The notes beneath the pieces were generated by a model. It was not told where the DNA came from and did no database searches. It worked only from the letters and a program-made list of their open reading frames with translations. 64,000 nucleotides of DNA from Verrucomicrobiota bacterium (GTDB lineage Bacteria > Verrucomicrobiota > Verrucomicrobiia > Limisphaerales > JAEYXS01), in contig JAEYXS010000026.1 in the NCBI GenBank assembly GCA_023431185.1, positions 1-64,000 of the forward strand, in the 5' to 3' direction. This document shows, piece after piece, positions 17,876 through 27,495 of this stretch. The stretch's first letter is position 1. Every line of letters begins with the position of its first letter. The translations under genes and the position numbers were made by a program.

Positions 17876-18988
17876 TTACTTGGGGCGAGAGTTAGGTGTT
17901 GTGGGCAGGAGTCGGGAAAGTGTTTCCTGATTAAGCAAGCTTTCCAACTCGTCCCAGCGCACGAGTACGGTAAAGGAACCTTCCGAGTAGGAACCGGCTT
18001 CGTAGGGATCGAAGTGAAATCGCAAGCCGTCAGGGGCGAAGGTGTAGCGTTGCCAGAAATCAGGTGCGAGCACTTTGCTACCATTCGTGACGACCCAACT
18101 GGCTTGCAGCTTCTGCAATTTTTTCACCGTGAGATCGGTGAGCTGTTGCTGCCATGGGGAATTCGCTCGGAAGAATTCATCGATCTCCACTTTCTTCAGC
18201 GTTTTCCCGTCCCAGAGGAAATTCCAAACTGTGAAACCAGTCATGCCATGCGCTCCGCCAGTGTAGGAATCAAGCTGCTCCAGCAAGCTGCATCCCCGAC
18301 CATTGAGGCTGATGATATGATAGCTGGATTTGCTGCTCCATTCTCCAGTGTAGCTGGGGCCATCGAACATGCTTTTCAATTGCCCACCGAGGCCAAGCGA
18401 TTCATCCAACCATCCGTTAGCCGACAACTGCCGTCTCGCTTTTTCGGCGAGGAAGCTGTTGAGATGCTGGGCAAAGGGGTGGTTGGAAATGAAGTGCGGA
18501 TACTCTGCTCTCATGGTCAACCTCGCGCCGCGATTGGCAAAGCGAAAGCCGCGGACGAGTTCCACACACCGGGTCTGTGCGATGCGCTGAAAGATGTTGG
18601 TTCCCTTGGTGAGAACGATGGCGCGCAGGGTTTTTCCATCAGAAGAAATGCTTCCGTGCGGCAAGAATGCTTTTTCGAGTTCGCCGCGATCGCTGTTCCA
18701 GGTATCATTCCCGGCCCATGCTCCATCCCGGATTTCCAAAGAAAATATCCACGCCCCATCCGCTCCGAAGGATTGCCACCAGATGTGACGCCTCTCCGGT
18801 TCGGAAAGGTCCAGTTCGAGAAATTCGCTGCCGCTTTCAGCTCGCGACCAATAATAACCATGCGAAGGGACATCCTTCGGAGCGAGAGGGTTGTAGATTG
18901 ATCGCCAGGCTAGGATGAGGATACAGGCGACCAGAAGCGCCCACAGCAACGGTTTATACCGCTTGCTGGCTTTGGCTGGTCCGCTCAT
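17876..18988 (-). CDS. Membrane-anchored DUF3298-domain protein
   Basis: A 370-residue protein with an N-terminal membrane helix (LLWALLVACILILAWRSI, residues 14-31) and an extracytoplasmic region. The last 150 residues match the DUF3298 fold of RsiV- and PdaC-like proteins: YTGGAHGMTGFTVWNF, then DGKTLKKVEIDEFF, and the closing LRFHFDPYEAGSYSEGSFTV. In other bacteria this domain binds glycans or lysozyme, or sits beside a deacetylase. No such partner was seen here. It converges with dxs and is closely flanked by the dxs terminator. Confidence 0.75.
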   Translation of the reverse strand: MSGPAKASKRYKPLLWALLVACILILAWRSIYNPLAPKDVPSHGYYWSRAESGSEFLELDLSEPERRHIWWQSFGADGAWIFSLEIRDGAWAGNDTWNSDRGELEKAFLPHGSISSDGKTLRAIVLTKGTNIFQRIAQTRCVELVRGFRFANRGARLTMRAEYPHFISNHPFAQHLNSFLAEKARRQLSANGWLDESLGLGGQLKSMFDGPSYTGEWSSKSSYHIISLNGRGCSLLEQLDSYTGGAHGMTGFTVWNFLWDGKTLKKVEIDEFFRANSPWQQQLTDLTVKKLQKLQASWVVTNGSKVLAPDFWQRYTFAPDGLRFHFDPYEAGSYSEGSFTVLVRWDELESLLNQETLSRLLPTTPNSRPK

Positions 18989-19151
18989 GTTCAGTCTGCT
19001 TGGATGGCCGAGGAAAACAATGTGAGTAACACCTGAAACGGAGTTGCGGTCAACGGCATTTGAAAGAGCGAATACGTGGAGCCACGTAATCAGCCAGTCG
19101 AAACTACAATCCCATTGTCGCTGGTGACATTGTGCGTTACCGTGTGCTGAA

Positions 19152-20036
19152 ATGCTGGCAGATAGACATTACATGCGGGAGCCGGATGACCAATCGAGTT
19201 GGTCGCCGGTGAAAGTTCTGCTGGTGACGCTGATCACGTTATTTTTCATCCAGTGCATCCTGCAGGTCTGGATGAACATGCGTATCACGCAGGTTTTCGG
19301 TTTGAGCCTTGCCGGTCTGAAAGAAGGCTGGTTCTGGCAGTTGATCACTTATCAGTTCCTGCACGCGGCACCGTGGCCGTTCCACATCATAGGCAATTGC
19401 ATCGGTATTTACTTCTTGGGATCGGCGATGCATGAAGTCCTGGGGAACAAGGATTTTTACAAGCTGTTCTTCGGGGCGGGCACATTGGGAGGCTTGCTGC
19501 AGATACTCGCCACGTTTCTGCCCGGCCACGTAGATGTGCCTACAGTCGGTGCCTCGGCGGGTGTCTTCGGGCTCATGGGCGCGTTTGCGACGATGTTTCC
19601 GGAGAAGGAACTGACGATGTGGTTTTATTTCCTGCCGTTGCAAATTAGAGCAAAGCATCTGTTTTGGGGCGCGTTCGGCCTGTCTTTGTTCGGCACGTTG
19701 TTCCCGTACAGCAGTGTTGCAGATGCAGCGCATCTGGGCGGATTGCTGAGCGGCTTTGCCTTCATCCGCTTGGGATTGCACGAGAGGTCTTTTTTCAGTG
19801 TGTTAAGAGGCAAGGCGAGGAATGCCGATCCGGACCCGTCGTCGCACACGCTCTATCGCGAGCGTCCGCGCAAGAAGACGGTCAGCGCACCATCCGCCCA
19901 GGAAGAGTCCGAGGACTTCATCAGCAAGGAAGTCGATCCGATCCTGGACAAGATTTCCCAAAAAGGCATCCACAGCCTGACCGAGCAGGAGCGCAAGATT
20001 TTGGAGAAGGCCCGCTCCAAAATGGCCAAACGGTGA
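19152..20036 (+). CDS. Rhomboid family intramembrane serine protease
   Basis: A 294-residue membrane protease that cuts transmembrane substrates within the bilayer. Features are the first helix VKVLLVTLITLFFIQCIL, the loop motif WQLITYQFLHA, the catalytic serine in GASAGVFGLMGA, and the catalytic histidine in AHLGGLLSGF, which complete the Ser-His dyad. Six membrane helices fit. A charged cytoplasmic tail of about 80 residues follows, rich in Lys and Glu. The ATG at 19152 is followed directly by the N-terminal polar segment. It is on the same strand as purB, 129 bp upstream of it. Confidence 0.9.
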   Translation: MLADRHYMREPDDQSSWSPVKVLLVTLITLFFIQCILQVWMNMRITQVFGLSLAGLKEGWFWQLITYQFLHAAPWPFHIIGNCIGIYFLGSAMHEVLGNKDFYKLFFGAGTLGGLLQILATFLPGHVDVPTVGASAGVFGLMGAFATMFPEKELTMWFYFLPLQIRAKHLFWGAFGLSLFGTLFPYSSVADAAHLGGLLSGFAFIRLGLHERSFFSVLRGKARNADPDPSSHTLYRERPRKKTVSAPSAQEESEDFISKEVDPILDKISQKGIHSLTEQERKILEKARSKMAKR

Positions 20037-20165
20037 AATTCCGTTAAATGGTTAAAAAGGTGTTTCGTCGAAACGTTGTGCCGCTTTAACCTCTTTAGCG
20101 CTTTCACGTTCTCGACACTTTTCTCTTTTTCCTGCGCCTCCGCCCGGTAGGATTTCACCCGCTTT

Positions 20166-21500
20166 ATGATTACGCGTTATTCGCGCCCTGACATGCGGGC
20201 CATTTGGACCGACGAAAACAAGCTCAAGATCTGGCTCCAGATCGAACTCCTCGCCAGCGAAGCGCTGGTGGCGGAAGGCGTCGTGCCCAAAAAGGATTTC
20301 GCCAAGATGAAGGCGGGCGCGGACTTGTGCTTTGCGGATACGAAAGCACTCGTGGAACGCCAGAAGGAACTCGAGAAGACACTGAATCACGACGTGATCG
20401 GCTTCACCACTGCCGTTGCCGAGAAGATCAATGACCAAGCCAGCCGCTGGTTGCACTTCGGCCTCACCAGCTCGGATATTGTGGACACCGCCTTCGCCGT
20501 GCAGATGGTCCAGAGCGCAGACATTTTGATCAAGGACGTGAAGATCGTGCGCGAATCTATTGCCAAGCGTGCGAAGGAACACATGTTCACGCCATGCATC
20601 GGCCGTAGCCACGGCATCCATGGCGAGCCGACCACGTTCGGCCTCAAGCTCGCGCTGATGTATGATGAATTTGGTCGCGCACTGGAACGCCTCGAACGCA
20701 TCCGTGAGATTTCTGCACTGGGCAAGTTGAGTGGCGCCGTGGGCACGAATGCTCACCTGTCGCCGAAAGTGGAAGCATATGTGTGCAAGAAGCTCGGCTT
20801 GAAGCCCGCGCCCATCGCCACGCAAGTCGTACAACGCGATATCCACGCGGAATACATGAACGCGCTCGCGCTCATCGCCGCGAGCATCGAGCGCTGGGCG
20901 GTGGAGTTCCGTCATCTGCAACGCACGGAAGTGCTCGAAGCCGAGGAACCCTTCACCAAGGGCCAGAAGGGCAGCAGCGCCATGCCGCACAAGCGCAACC
21001 CCATCACGTGGGAACGTCTCACCGGTTTGGCGCGCGTCATCCGGGGCAATTCCATCGCGGCTCTCGAAAACGTCGCCTTGTGGCATGAGCGCGATATCTC
21101 GCACAGCAGCGTGGAGCGCATCATTTTCCCGGATTCTTGCACGTTGCTCGACTACATGTTCGGCCTGCTCACGCGCATGATGGACGGCTTGAACGTCTAT
21201 CCTGAGAACATGAAGAAGAACCTGGGCTTGAGCCTGGGCATGTGGAACAGCCAGACGGTCTTGCTCGCGCTCATCCGCAAGGGCCTGACGCGGGAAGATG
21301 CGTATGGCCTCGTCCAACGCAACGCCATGAAGACGTGGGAAGTGAAGCACGCCGGTCGCGATGACGCGGACTTCCTCGAAGTGCTGAAGGCCGATCCGGA
21401 GGTGGCCAAGCATTTCAAGAAGGGCGAACTGGAGAAGCTGTGCTCGCTCGACTTCCACATGAAGGAAGTGAAAGCGCGCTTTAAGACGGTGGGGCTGTAA
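20166..21500 (+). CDS. purB: Adenylosuccinate lyase
   Basis: A 444-residue enzyme of the fumarase/aspartase superfamily. It catalyses two steps of purine synthesis, releasing fumarate from SAICAR and from adenylosuccinate. The signature SSAMPHKRNP, carrying the catalytic serine loop, is present, together with GFTTAVAEKI, the SSDIVDT motif with the substrate-binding residues, and the histidine motif IGRSHGIHGEPTTFG. The length is that of the short bacterial class. The ATG at 20166 opens with MITRYSRPDMRAIW, the usual N-terminus. The 129-bp upstream spacer holds degenerate GTTTAA-type repeats. Confidence 0.95.
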   Translation: MITRYSRPDMRAIWTDENKLKIWLQIELLASEALVAEGVVPKKDFAKMKAGADLCFADTKALVERQKELEKTLNHDVIGFTTAVAEKINDQASRWLHFGLTSSDIVDTAFAVQMVQSADILIKDVKIVRESIAKRAKEHMFTPCIGRSHGIHGEPTTFGLKLALMYDEFGRALERLERIREISALGKLSGAVGTNAHLSPKVEAYVCKKLGLKPAPIATQVVQRDIHAEYMNALALIAASIERWAVEFRHLQRTEVLEAEEPFTKGQKGSSAMPHKRNPITWERLTGLARVIRGNSIAALENVALWHERDISHSSVERIIFPDSCTLLDYMFGLLTRMMDGLNVYPENMKKNLGLSLGMWNSQTVLLALIRKGLTREDAYGLVQRNAMKTWEVKHAGRDDADFLEVLKADPEVAKHFKKGELEKLCSLDFHMKEVKARFKTVGL

Positions 21501-21544
21501 GCTGGTTGCACCAGGGGCCTATGGGGGAATGCCACTCGGATGGG

Positions 21545-21692
21545 CCGCGGGACTGTGTCCCGCAGGGCCGTCCGTGAGCATCTGCCGGGCTCAAATAGCC
21601 CAGCAGTCCCGCCTGCAACATGCTTTTCTAAACGGCAGCCATTTTCCTGCTCACTTTGTCATTTCACGGTCCTGCGGGACACAGTCCCGCGG
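21545..21692. repeat. Inverted pair of 26-bp self-complementary repeats
   Basis: Two arms, 21545-21570 and 21667-21692, are reverse complements at 25 of 26 positions, with a 96-bp spacer. Each arm also folds on itself, because GCGGGAC and GTCCCGC surround a TGT loop. The arrangement resembles a REP pair or a small non-autonomous element between purB and msrB. Confidence 0.75.
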
Positions 21693-21755
21693 TCCACCCA
21701 GCAAGCCGCAACAAGAGGGTTGGAATAATTCCGTCAGTTGTGCCATCCTAAGAGC

Positions 21756-22337
21756 GTGATCAAAGCCGCTTTTTACTCATTGTTGCTCGTCGGCGCCGTG
21801 GGCTTCCTTGCTTGCAGCCAGGCGCAAGACAAGTCCTCTGTCACCACGACCAATGCTGCCAAGCCCGCTATGAAATCCGATACCAAGCCCGCCGGAACCA
21901 ACGCTGCTCCCGCCAAGGTCGTGAAGACGGAAGAAGAATGGCGCAAGCAACTCACGCCAGAGCAGTATCGCATATTGCGTCAGGCGGGCACGGAGCGCGC
22001 TTTCGGAGCCGCGTATGAGGAGTTCAAGAAGCAAGGTGGCGGCACGTATTACTGCGCCGGCTGCAACACGGAACTGTTCTCCTCGAAGGAGAAGTTTGAT
22101 TCTCACTGTGGCTGGCCCTCGTTCTACGATCCGTCCAATGCCAAGAATGTGAAGACGAAGGAAGATTATGCCCACGGCATGGTCCGCACGGAAGTGCTCT
22201 GCGCCGTCTGCGATGGTCACCTCGGCCACGTCTTCAAAGGCGAAGGTTTCAAGACGCCGACGGACCTGCGCTATTGTATCAATGGTGTGGCGCTAAAATT
22301 CGTGCCGTTCGCGGATGAGGGGAAGGCGAAGAAGTAA
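21756..22337 (+). CDS. msrB: Peptide-methionine (R)-S-oxide reductase, exported lipoprotein form
   Basis: A 193-residue MsrB that reduces methionine-R-sulfoxide in oxidised proteins. The family domain spans about the last 125 residues: the zinc CxxC pairs are in YYCAGCNTELF and LCAVCDGHLGH, the HCGWPSFY motif is intact, and the catalytic cysteine is in RYCINGVALKF. The N-terminus has a lipobox (VGAVGFLAC) and an Ala/Pro/Lys linker, so the enzyme probably acts in the periplasm anchored to a membrane. I chose the GTG at 21756 because the hydrophobic signal begins there; a TTG at 21738 would add six residues. Confidence 0.9.
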   Translation: MIKAAFYSLLLVGAVGFLACSQAQDKSSVTTTNAAKPAMKSDTKPAGTNAAPAKVVKTEEEWRKQLTPEQYRILRQAGTERAFGAAYEEFKKQGGGTYYCAGCNTELFSSKEKFDSHCGWPSFYDPSNAKNVKTKEDYAHGMVRTEVLCAVCDGHLGHVFKGEGFKTPTDLRYCINGVALKFVPFADEGKAKK

Positions 22338-22382
22338 CCGGGCAACTTGATAATGACCGATCACGTTAGTTCCATATCGTAT

Positions 22383-23603
22383 TCAAGTGCGATTTGTCTC
22401 CGCTGACTCGTTCCCCCGTCCGTGATACGCCACTAGAAAGTACACCAGCACCAGCCCGATCACTCCCGCCAGCACCCCCCAGAAGAGCGGCCAGTCCGTA
22501 CCCGTCGGTTTGTCGCAGACATTGAACCACCAGCCGGTGCCGAGATAGCCAATGAGATTCCCCACGCCACCCATCATGAAGGCCATCAGCGCCTGGGCAC
22601 GCGCTCGCCACGCCGGATCGACGCGTTCATCCAGATAGATCTGCGTGGTGATGAAGACGAGGGTAAAGGCAAAGCCATGCAGCGTGACCCCGGCCAGCAA
22701 GGTGGCCTTCGTATCCAGCGCACACAGGACGTAGCGGAACAGGCCGATGGCGAGCCCGGCGGCGAAGAGCCATTTTAGCCGGAACGATGTCAGTAAATAC
22801 GCCAGTCCCAGCATGGCGATGATCTCGGTGATCTGGCCCAGCGACATCCATGCACTCGTGTGTTGCAAGCCCAAGTCCCGCATGTGTGAAGGTGAGTAGG
22901 GATAGAACGCCGCGAGCGGGATGCTGAACAACGCCGCCATGATGAACACGACGCGGTGATCGTGATTTTTCAACAACGTGAGGGCATCGAAGCCGAACCG
23001 TTCTTTCAAACTGATATGCCCGGTTGACTTCGGTGGTGGCACGGTGGGTAACATGTAGGTGAAGGCTGACACGAGCAGCCAGGCGATGGCACCGGCGAAA
23101 CCAGAGATCACGGAGGCATCGGCATTCAGCCAGCTCACCACCCAGCATCCGGCCATCCACCCCAGTGTGGCGACAGCGCGCACGGGGCCGAACTGGCGTT
23201 TGGAATTCTGCAGACGCGAGAGGACGATGGTGGTGGAGAGGCTCCAACCCGGCGAGGAACAGAGCGCGTGCACCTGGATGGTGGCGAGCACGATCCAGCG
23301 GTTCCAACCCAAATGGATCGCCGTGCTGGCGAGAGCCATCGCGACTGCGGTGGCGACCGCCAGCCAGCGCAAGACGACGACAGGTGAACCGCGCCGGTCG
23401 GCCATGGCGCCGAAGATGAGCGGCGAGATGAAAGCCGCGACCGCCGAGGTGGCAAAGGCGTATGCGCGGATGCTATGGAGCCCATGGGCATCCAGCACCA
23501 TGCCCAGGGGGACAAACCACATCCCCATGGCCATGGCGTTCAGGAAAAACAGGGCGGCGAGTTCCGCATACTCGGCCCATCCGTTAGCGCGTTGCACGCG
23601 CAT
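22383..23603 (-). CDS. MFS transporter of the nucleoside:H+ symporter type
   Basis: A 406-residue transporter with about 12 membrane helices. The opening LAALFFLNAMAMGMWFVPLG, the loop GAMADRRGSPVVVLRW after helix 2, and the pattern around RARAQALMAFMMGGVGNLIG match the NupG/XapB-like nucleoside permeases common in Verrucomicrobia and Planctomycetes. The substrate is inferred and not proven. The ATG at 23603 gives a short N-terminal tail before helix 1. It converges with msrB and lies downstream of the DUF5666-like gene, but a strong terminator separates the two. Confidence 0.82.
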   Translation of the reverse strand: MRVQRANGWAEYAELAALFFLNAMAMGMWFVPLGMVLDAHGLHSIRAYAFATSAVAAFISPLIFGAMADRRGSPVVVLRWLAVATAVAMALASTAIHLGWNRWIVLATIQVHALCSSPGWSLSTTIVLSRLQNSKRQFGPVRAVATLGWMAGCWVVSWLNADASVISGFAGAIAWLLVSAFTYMLPTVPPPKSTGHISLKERFGFDALTLLKNHDHRVVFIMAALFSIPLAAFYPYSPSHMRDLGLQHTSAWMSLGQITEIIAMLGLAYLLTSFRLKWLFAAGLAIGLFRYVLCALDTKATLLAGVTLHGFAFTLVFITTQIYLDERVDPAWRARAQALMAFMMGGVGNLIGYLGTGWWFNVCDKPTGTDWPLFWGVLAGVIGLVLVYFLVAYHGRGNESAETNRT

Positions 23604-23656
23604 AGGACACAGGGGCGGCGGAAAAATGCAAGCGTGCGGGCAGCGAGGGTCAGACT

Positions 23657-23689
23657 AAAAAAAAGAACACCGGCCAGAACGGCCGGTGT
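23657..23689 (-). terminator. Rho-independent terminator of the three-repeat protein gene
   Basis: A perfect 9-bp stem (23667-23675 with 23681-23689) has a 5-base loop. On the reverse strand the hairpin is followed by TTC and a run of eight T. It lies 27 bp past the stop of the gene at 23716-24573 and separates it from the MFS gene. Confidence 0.9.
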
Positions 23690-23715
23690 GTGGTGGGTTC
23701 TCGGGACAGAGAGGT

Positions 23716-24573
23716 CTATTGGCTCTGTTGCACCACGGCGTTTCTATTCGCGGCGGCCGTATGTGCGGCATCCAGTTCGATCCGGGCAGCGACCATCACG
23801 CCTTTCACTTCCTCGTAATCGATCGTCACCTTCTGGCCGATACGCAAATCTTTCAGTTTGCCGTTGGTCGCGCCGTTGAGGACGATTTTGCAGCCTTCGC
23901 CCAGGTTGAATTTCCGGGTGTTGATGAGGCTCTTCACCTTGACCGTGTTGGACCCGGCGTCGATGGCTTCGACCGTGCCGGTGAAGGTCTCGGAGGTGTC
24001 CTCGACTTTTTGCGCGAGCCAGACGTCATCCTGCTTGGTGTAAGTGACGGTGACTTTCTGGCCGGGCTTGAGGTCGCCGAGTTTCGCCGTGTCGTTGTGG
24101 ATGGTGAGCCGGGTGTTGTCGTTGACCTTGTACTTTTTCGCCATGCCCATGCGCTCCATGACAATCTCGTGGCTCGCGGGCGTGGCGGCCTTGATATAGC
24201 CCGTGTGCGTGTACCAACGCTGGGCGATGTGCGTGGCCACGAGGACGCCGTCCGTTTCCTGATAGCTCACGATCACTTCCATGTCCGGGGTGAGGTTTTC
24301 GAGGCTGGATTCCTTGTCCAGCCCGACGGCAAAGGTGCACTTCTCGGCGAGGTTGAAGGTTTTATCCATCAGAAATTTATCCACCTTCACGATGCGTTCC
24401 TCGGCATCGACCACGCTGATGGTGCCGGTGAACTCCAATGCTTTGACGGCGGACTTGGCCGGGGCCGGGGTTGCTGTGGGGGATCCGGCTTCCGCCATGA
24501 CCAGACTGCTACCCGGCAACAGGGTGCAGGTGAGTCCGAGGATCATCAGTTTCTGTTTCAGATTCGCTTTCAT
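23716..24573 (-). CDS. Exported protein of three DUF5666-like beta repeats
   Basis: A 285-residue exported protein. A signal peptide (LMILGLTCTLLPGSSLVMA) is followed by three repeats of 75-80 residues. Each opens with a FTGTI or FTGTV-like strand and includes a KVK or KVDKF segment. Repeats two and three carry LGDLKPGQKVTVTY or LKDLRIGQKVTIDY near their ends. The pattern is like DUF5666 OB-fold domains. Its role is unknown; binding of small ligands or metals is conceivable. I chose the ATG at 24573 where the signal peptide starts; the open frame runs 38 codons further without sense. Confidence 0.7.
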   Translation of the reverse strand: MKANLKQKLMILGLTCTLLPGSSLVMAEAGSPTATPAPAKSAVKALEFTGTISVVDAEERIVKVDKFLMDKTFNLAEKCTFAVGLDKESSLENLTPDMEVIVSYQETDGVLVATHIAQRWYTHTGYIKAATPASHEIVMERMGMAKKYKVNDNTRLTIHNDTAKLGDLKPGQKVTVTYTKQDDVWLAQKVEDTSETFTGTVEAIDAGSNTVKVKSLINTRKFNLGEGCKIVLNGATNGKLKDLRIGQKVTIDYEEVKGVMVAARIELDAAHTAAANRNAVVQQSQ

Positions 24574-24860
24574 GACATTTGGCCTTTGTTTTGGTTCAGT
24601 TGGCATCCCGTACCGCTCATCACTTGGCGATAGCATGAGCAGGTGACGGCTTCGAGGAGGTCCGCCTGTCATGCAATCGAAATGCAATCACCATTCTCTT
24701 TAGCATAAGGCGGGCCAAGTGGAAGCAGTCGCATCCTTCCCGGCAAAATGCTGTTTGCAGGTGGTTGGGGAAAAACGAGTTGCAAAGTTTCTTGGCGGAT
24801 TTCCAGCAAAAAGGGGTGCTTGCCTTCAAGTTGGGCAAGACTTATGCTCATTAGAGTCCC

Positions 24861-25121
24861 ATGAACCCAGCTTCATACGCCATCGGCCAAGCGGTCTTTA
24901 TCCGGACCGATGTGCCTGATTACGTGGAGGAGACGGTTCCGTTCAAATCCCTCGATGAGATGGTGAAGGTGTGCATCGAACCCCGGGAGAACATGACGCT
25001 CGAGAAGATCGTGGTATTTAGTATGGTCAATAACGAAGCCACCGCGCTGACGCTCGGCTTTATCTCCGCCTCACGCGGGCAAAAACCCGGCGATGCTCAA
25101 CCTAAAGAATACTGGCAGTAA
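24861..25121 (+). CDS. Hypothetical 86-residue protein
   Basis: A small soluble protein I do not recognise. It begins MNPASYAIGQAVFIRTDVPD, contains a hydrophobic segment EKIVVFSMVNNEATALTLGF and ends with KPGDAQPKEYWQ. There is no signal peptide or membrane helix. The compact frame with an ATG at 24861 suggests a genuine gene. It converges with pgl, whose stop is 11 bp away. Genes of similar size in Verrucomicrobia are often uncharacterised. Confidence 0.5.
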   Translation: MNPASYAIGQAVFIRTDVPDYVEETVPFKSLDEMVKVCIEPRENMTLEKIVVFSMVNNEATALTLGFISASRGQKPGDAQPKEYWQ

Positions 25122-25132
25122 GCGCCTGATTT

Positions 25133-25846
25133 TCAGCCGATTACGATATCACTGAAGATCGTCGTTTGCGCCCTTTCAGCCAGCACCTGGCCCAGTGGTG
25201 TTTTATCCGGCCCGCTCAACGAATCTTTCAACGCCTGCTCCTTCGCCTTGCCTGAGGCCAGCACCCAAACTTCCTGTGCCGCGCTGAGCAAACCGTAGCC
25301 CATCGTCAAGCGTTGTGGCGGTGGTTTCGGCCCGATGACCGGGCGGAACCAAGCCGGATTCTCCGGATCCTTATCCCCCGGAAAAAGTGAAGCAACATGA
25401 CCGTCTTCGCCCATGCCCAAGAACACCAGATCCAGTTGTGGCATGGTGTGCAGATTGCCAGATGCAATGCCCGCAAGCTCGCGAATTGCATGGTCCGCAC
25501 CGGTAGCTGGATCTATCTCACCAATGAGACGATGGACCTGATTTGCGGGAATTCTCAATGGCTTGAGCAGCTCCGCCTCCGCGATGCGAAAGTTACTATC
25601 CACATGATCCGGTGGCACGCACCGTTCGTCCGCCCAAAAGAAGTGGACATTGATGAACCACTCCAGATTCGCCTGGCCCTTCGCCGTCACCGCCGCGAAG
25701 AACTTCTGCGCCACGCGTCCACCGGAGAGCGCTACCAAGTATGGTTTCACGCGGTCCCGCCGCTTGGACAGAACCCTCAACCATCGCTCCGCTGCTGCCG
25801 TCGCCAACGCCCCGTCGTCCGGGCACGTGATCAATTCGTACGCCAC
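25133..25846 (-). CDS. pgl: 6-phosphogluconolactonase
   Basis: A 237-residue lactonase of the DevB/SOL family that hydrolyses 6-phosphogluconolactone to 6-phosphogluconate. Motifs are LVALSGGRVAQKFF near the N-terminus, VHFFWADERCVPPDHVDSNF, the active-site region LVFLGMGEDGHVASLFPG, and the C-terminal RLTMGYGLLSAAQEVWVL. It lies 8 bp after the zwf stop and is surely cotranscribed, so the two enzymes act in sequence on glucose 6-phosphate. Confidence 0.95.
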   Translation of the reverse strand: MAYELITCPDDGALATAAAERWLRVLSKRRDRVKPYLVALSGGRVAQKFFAAVTAKGQANLEWFINVHFFWADERCVPPDHVDSNFRIAEAELLKPLRIPANQVHRLIGEIDPATGADHAIRELAGIASGNLHTMPQLDLVFLGMGEDGHVASLFPGDKDPENPAWFRPVIGPKPPPQRLTMGYGLLSAAQEVWVLASGKAKEQALKDSLSGPDKTPLGQVLAERAQTTIFSDIVIG

Positions 25847-25854
25847 GATGTTGC

Positions 25855-27417
<1,563 letters not shown>

Positions 27418-27495
27418 AAGAGGACTAACCAGACCATGAGCCGCCGGGATTTTCAATCCTTCTTCCGAACCGTTGTCACAAATCAATTTCATCAT

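Noticed and set aside
20041..20165. Possible regulatory hairpin upstream of purB
   Set aside because: A GGTTAAA/TTTAACC pairing exists, but the sequence looks like degenerate GTTTAA-type repeat words and has no riboswitch features.
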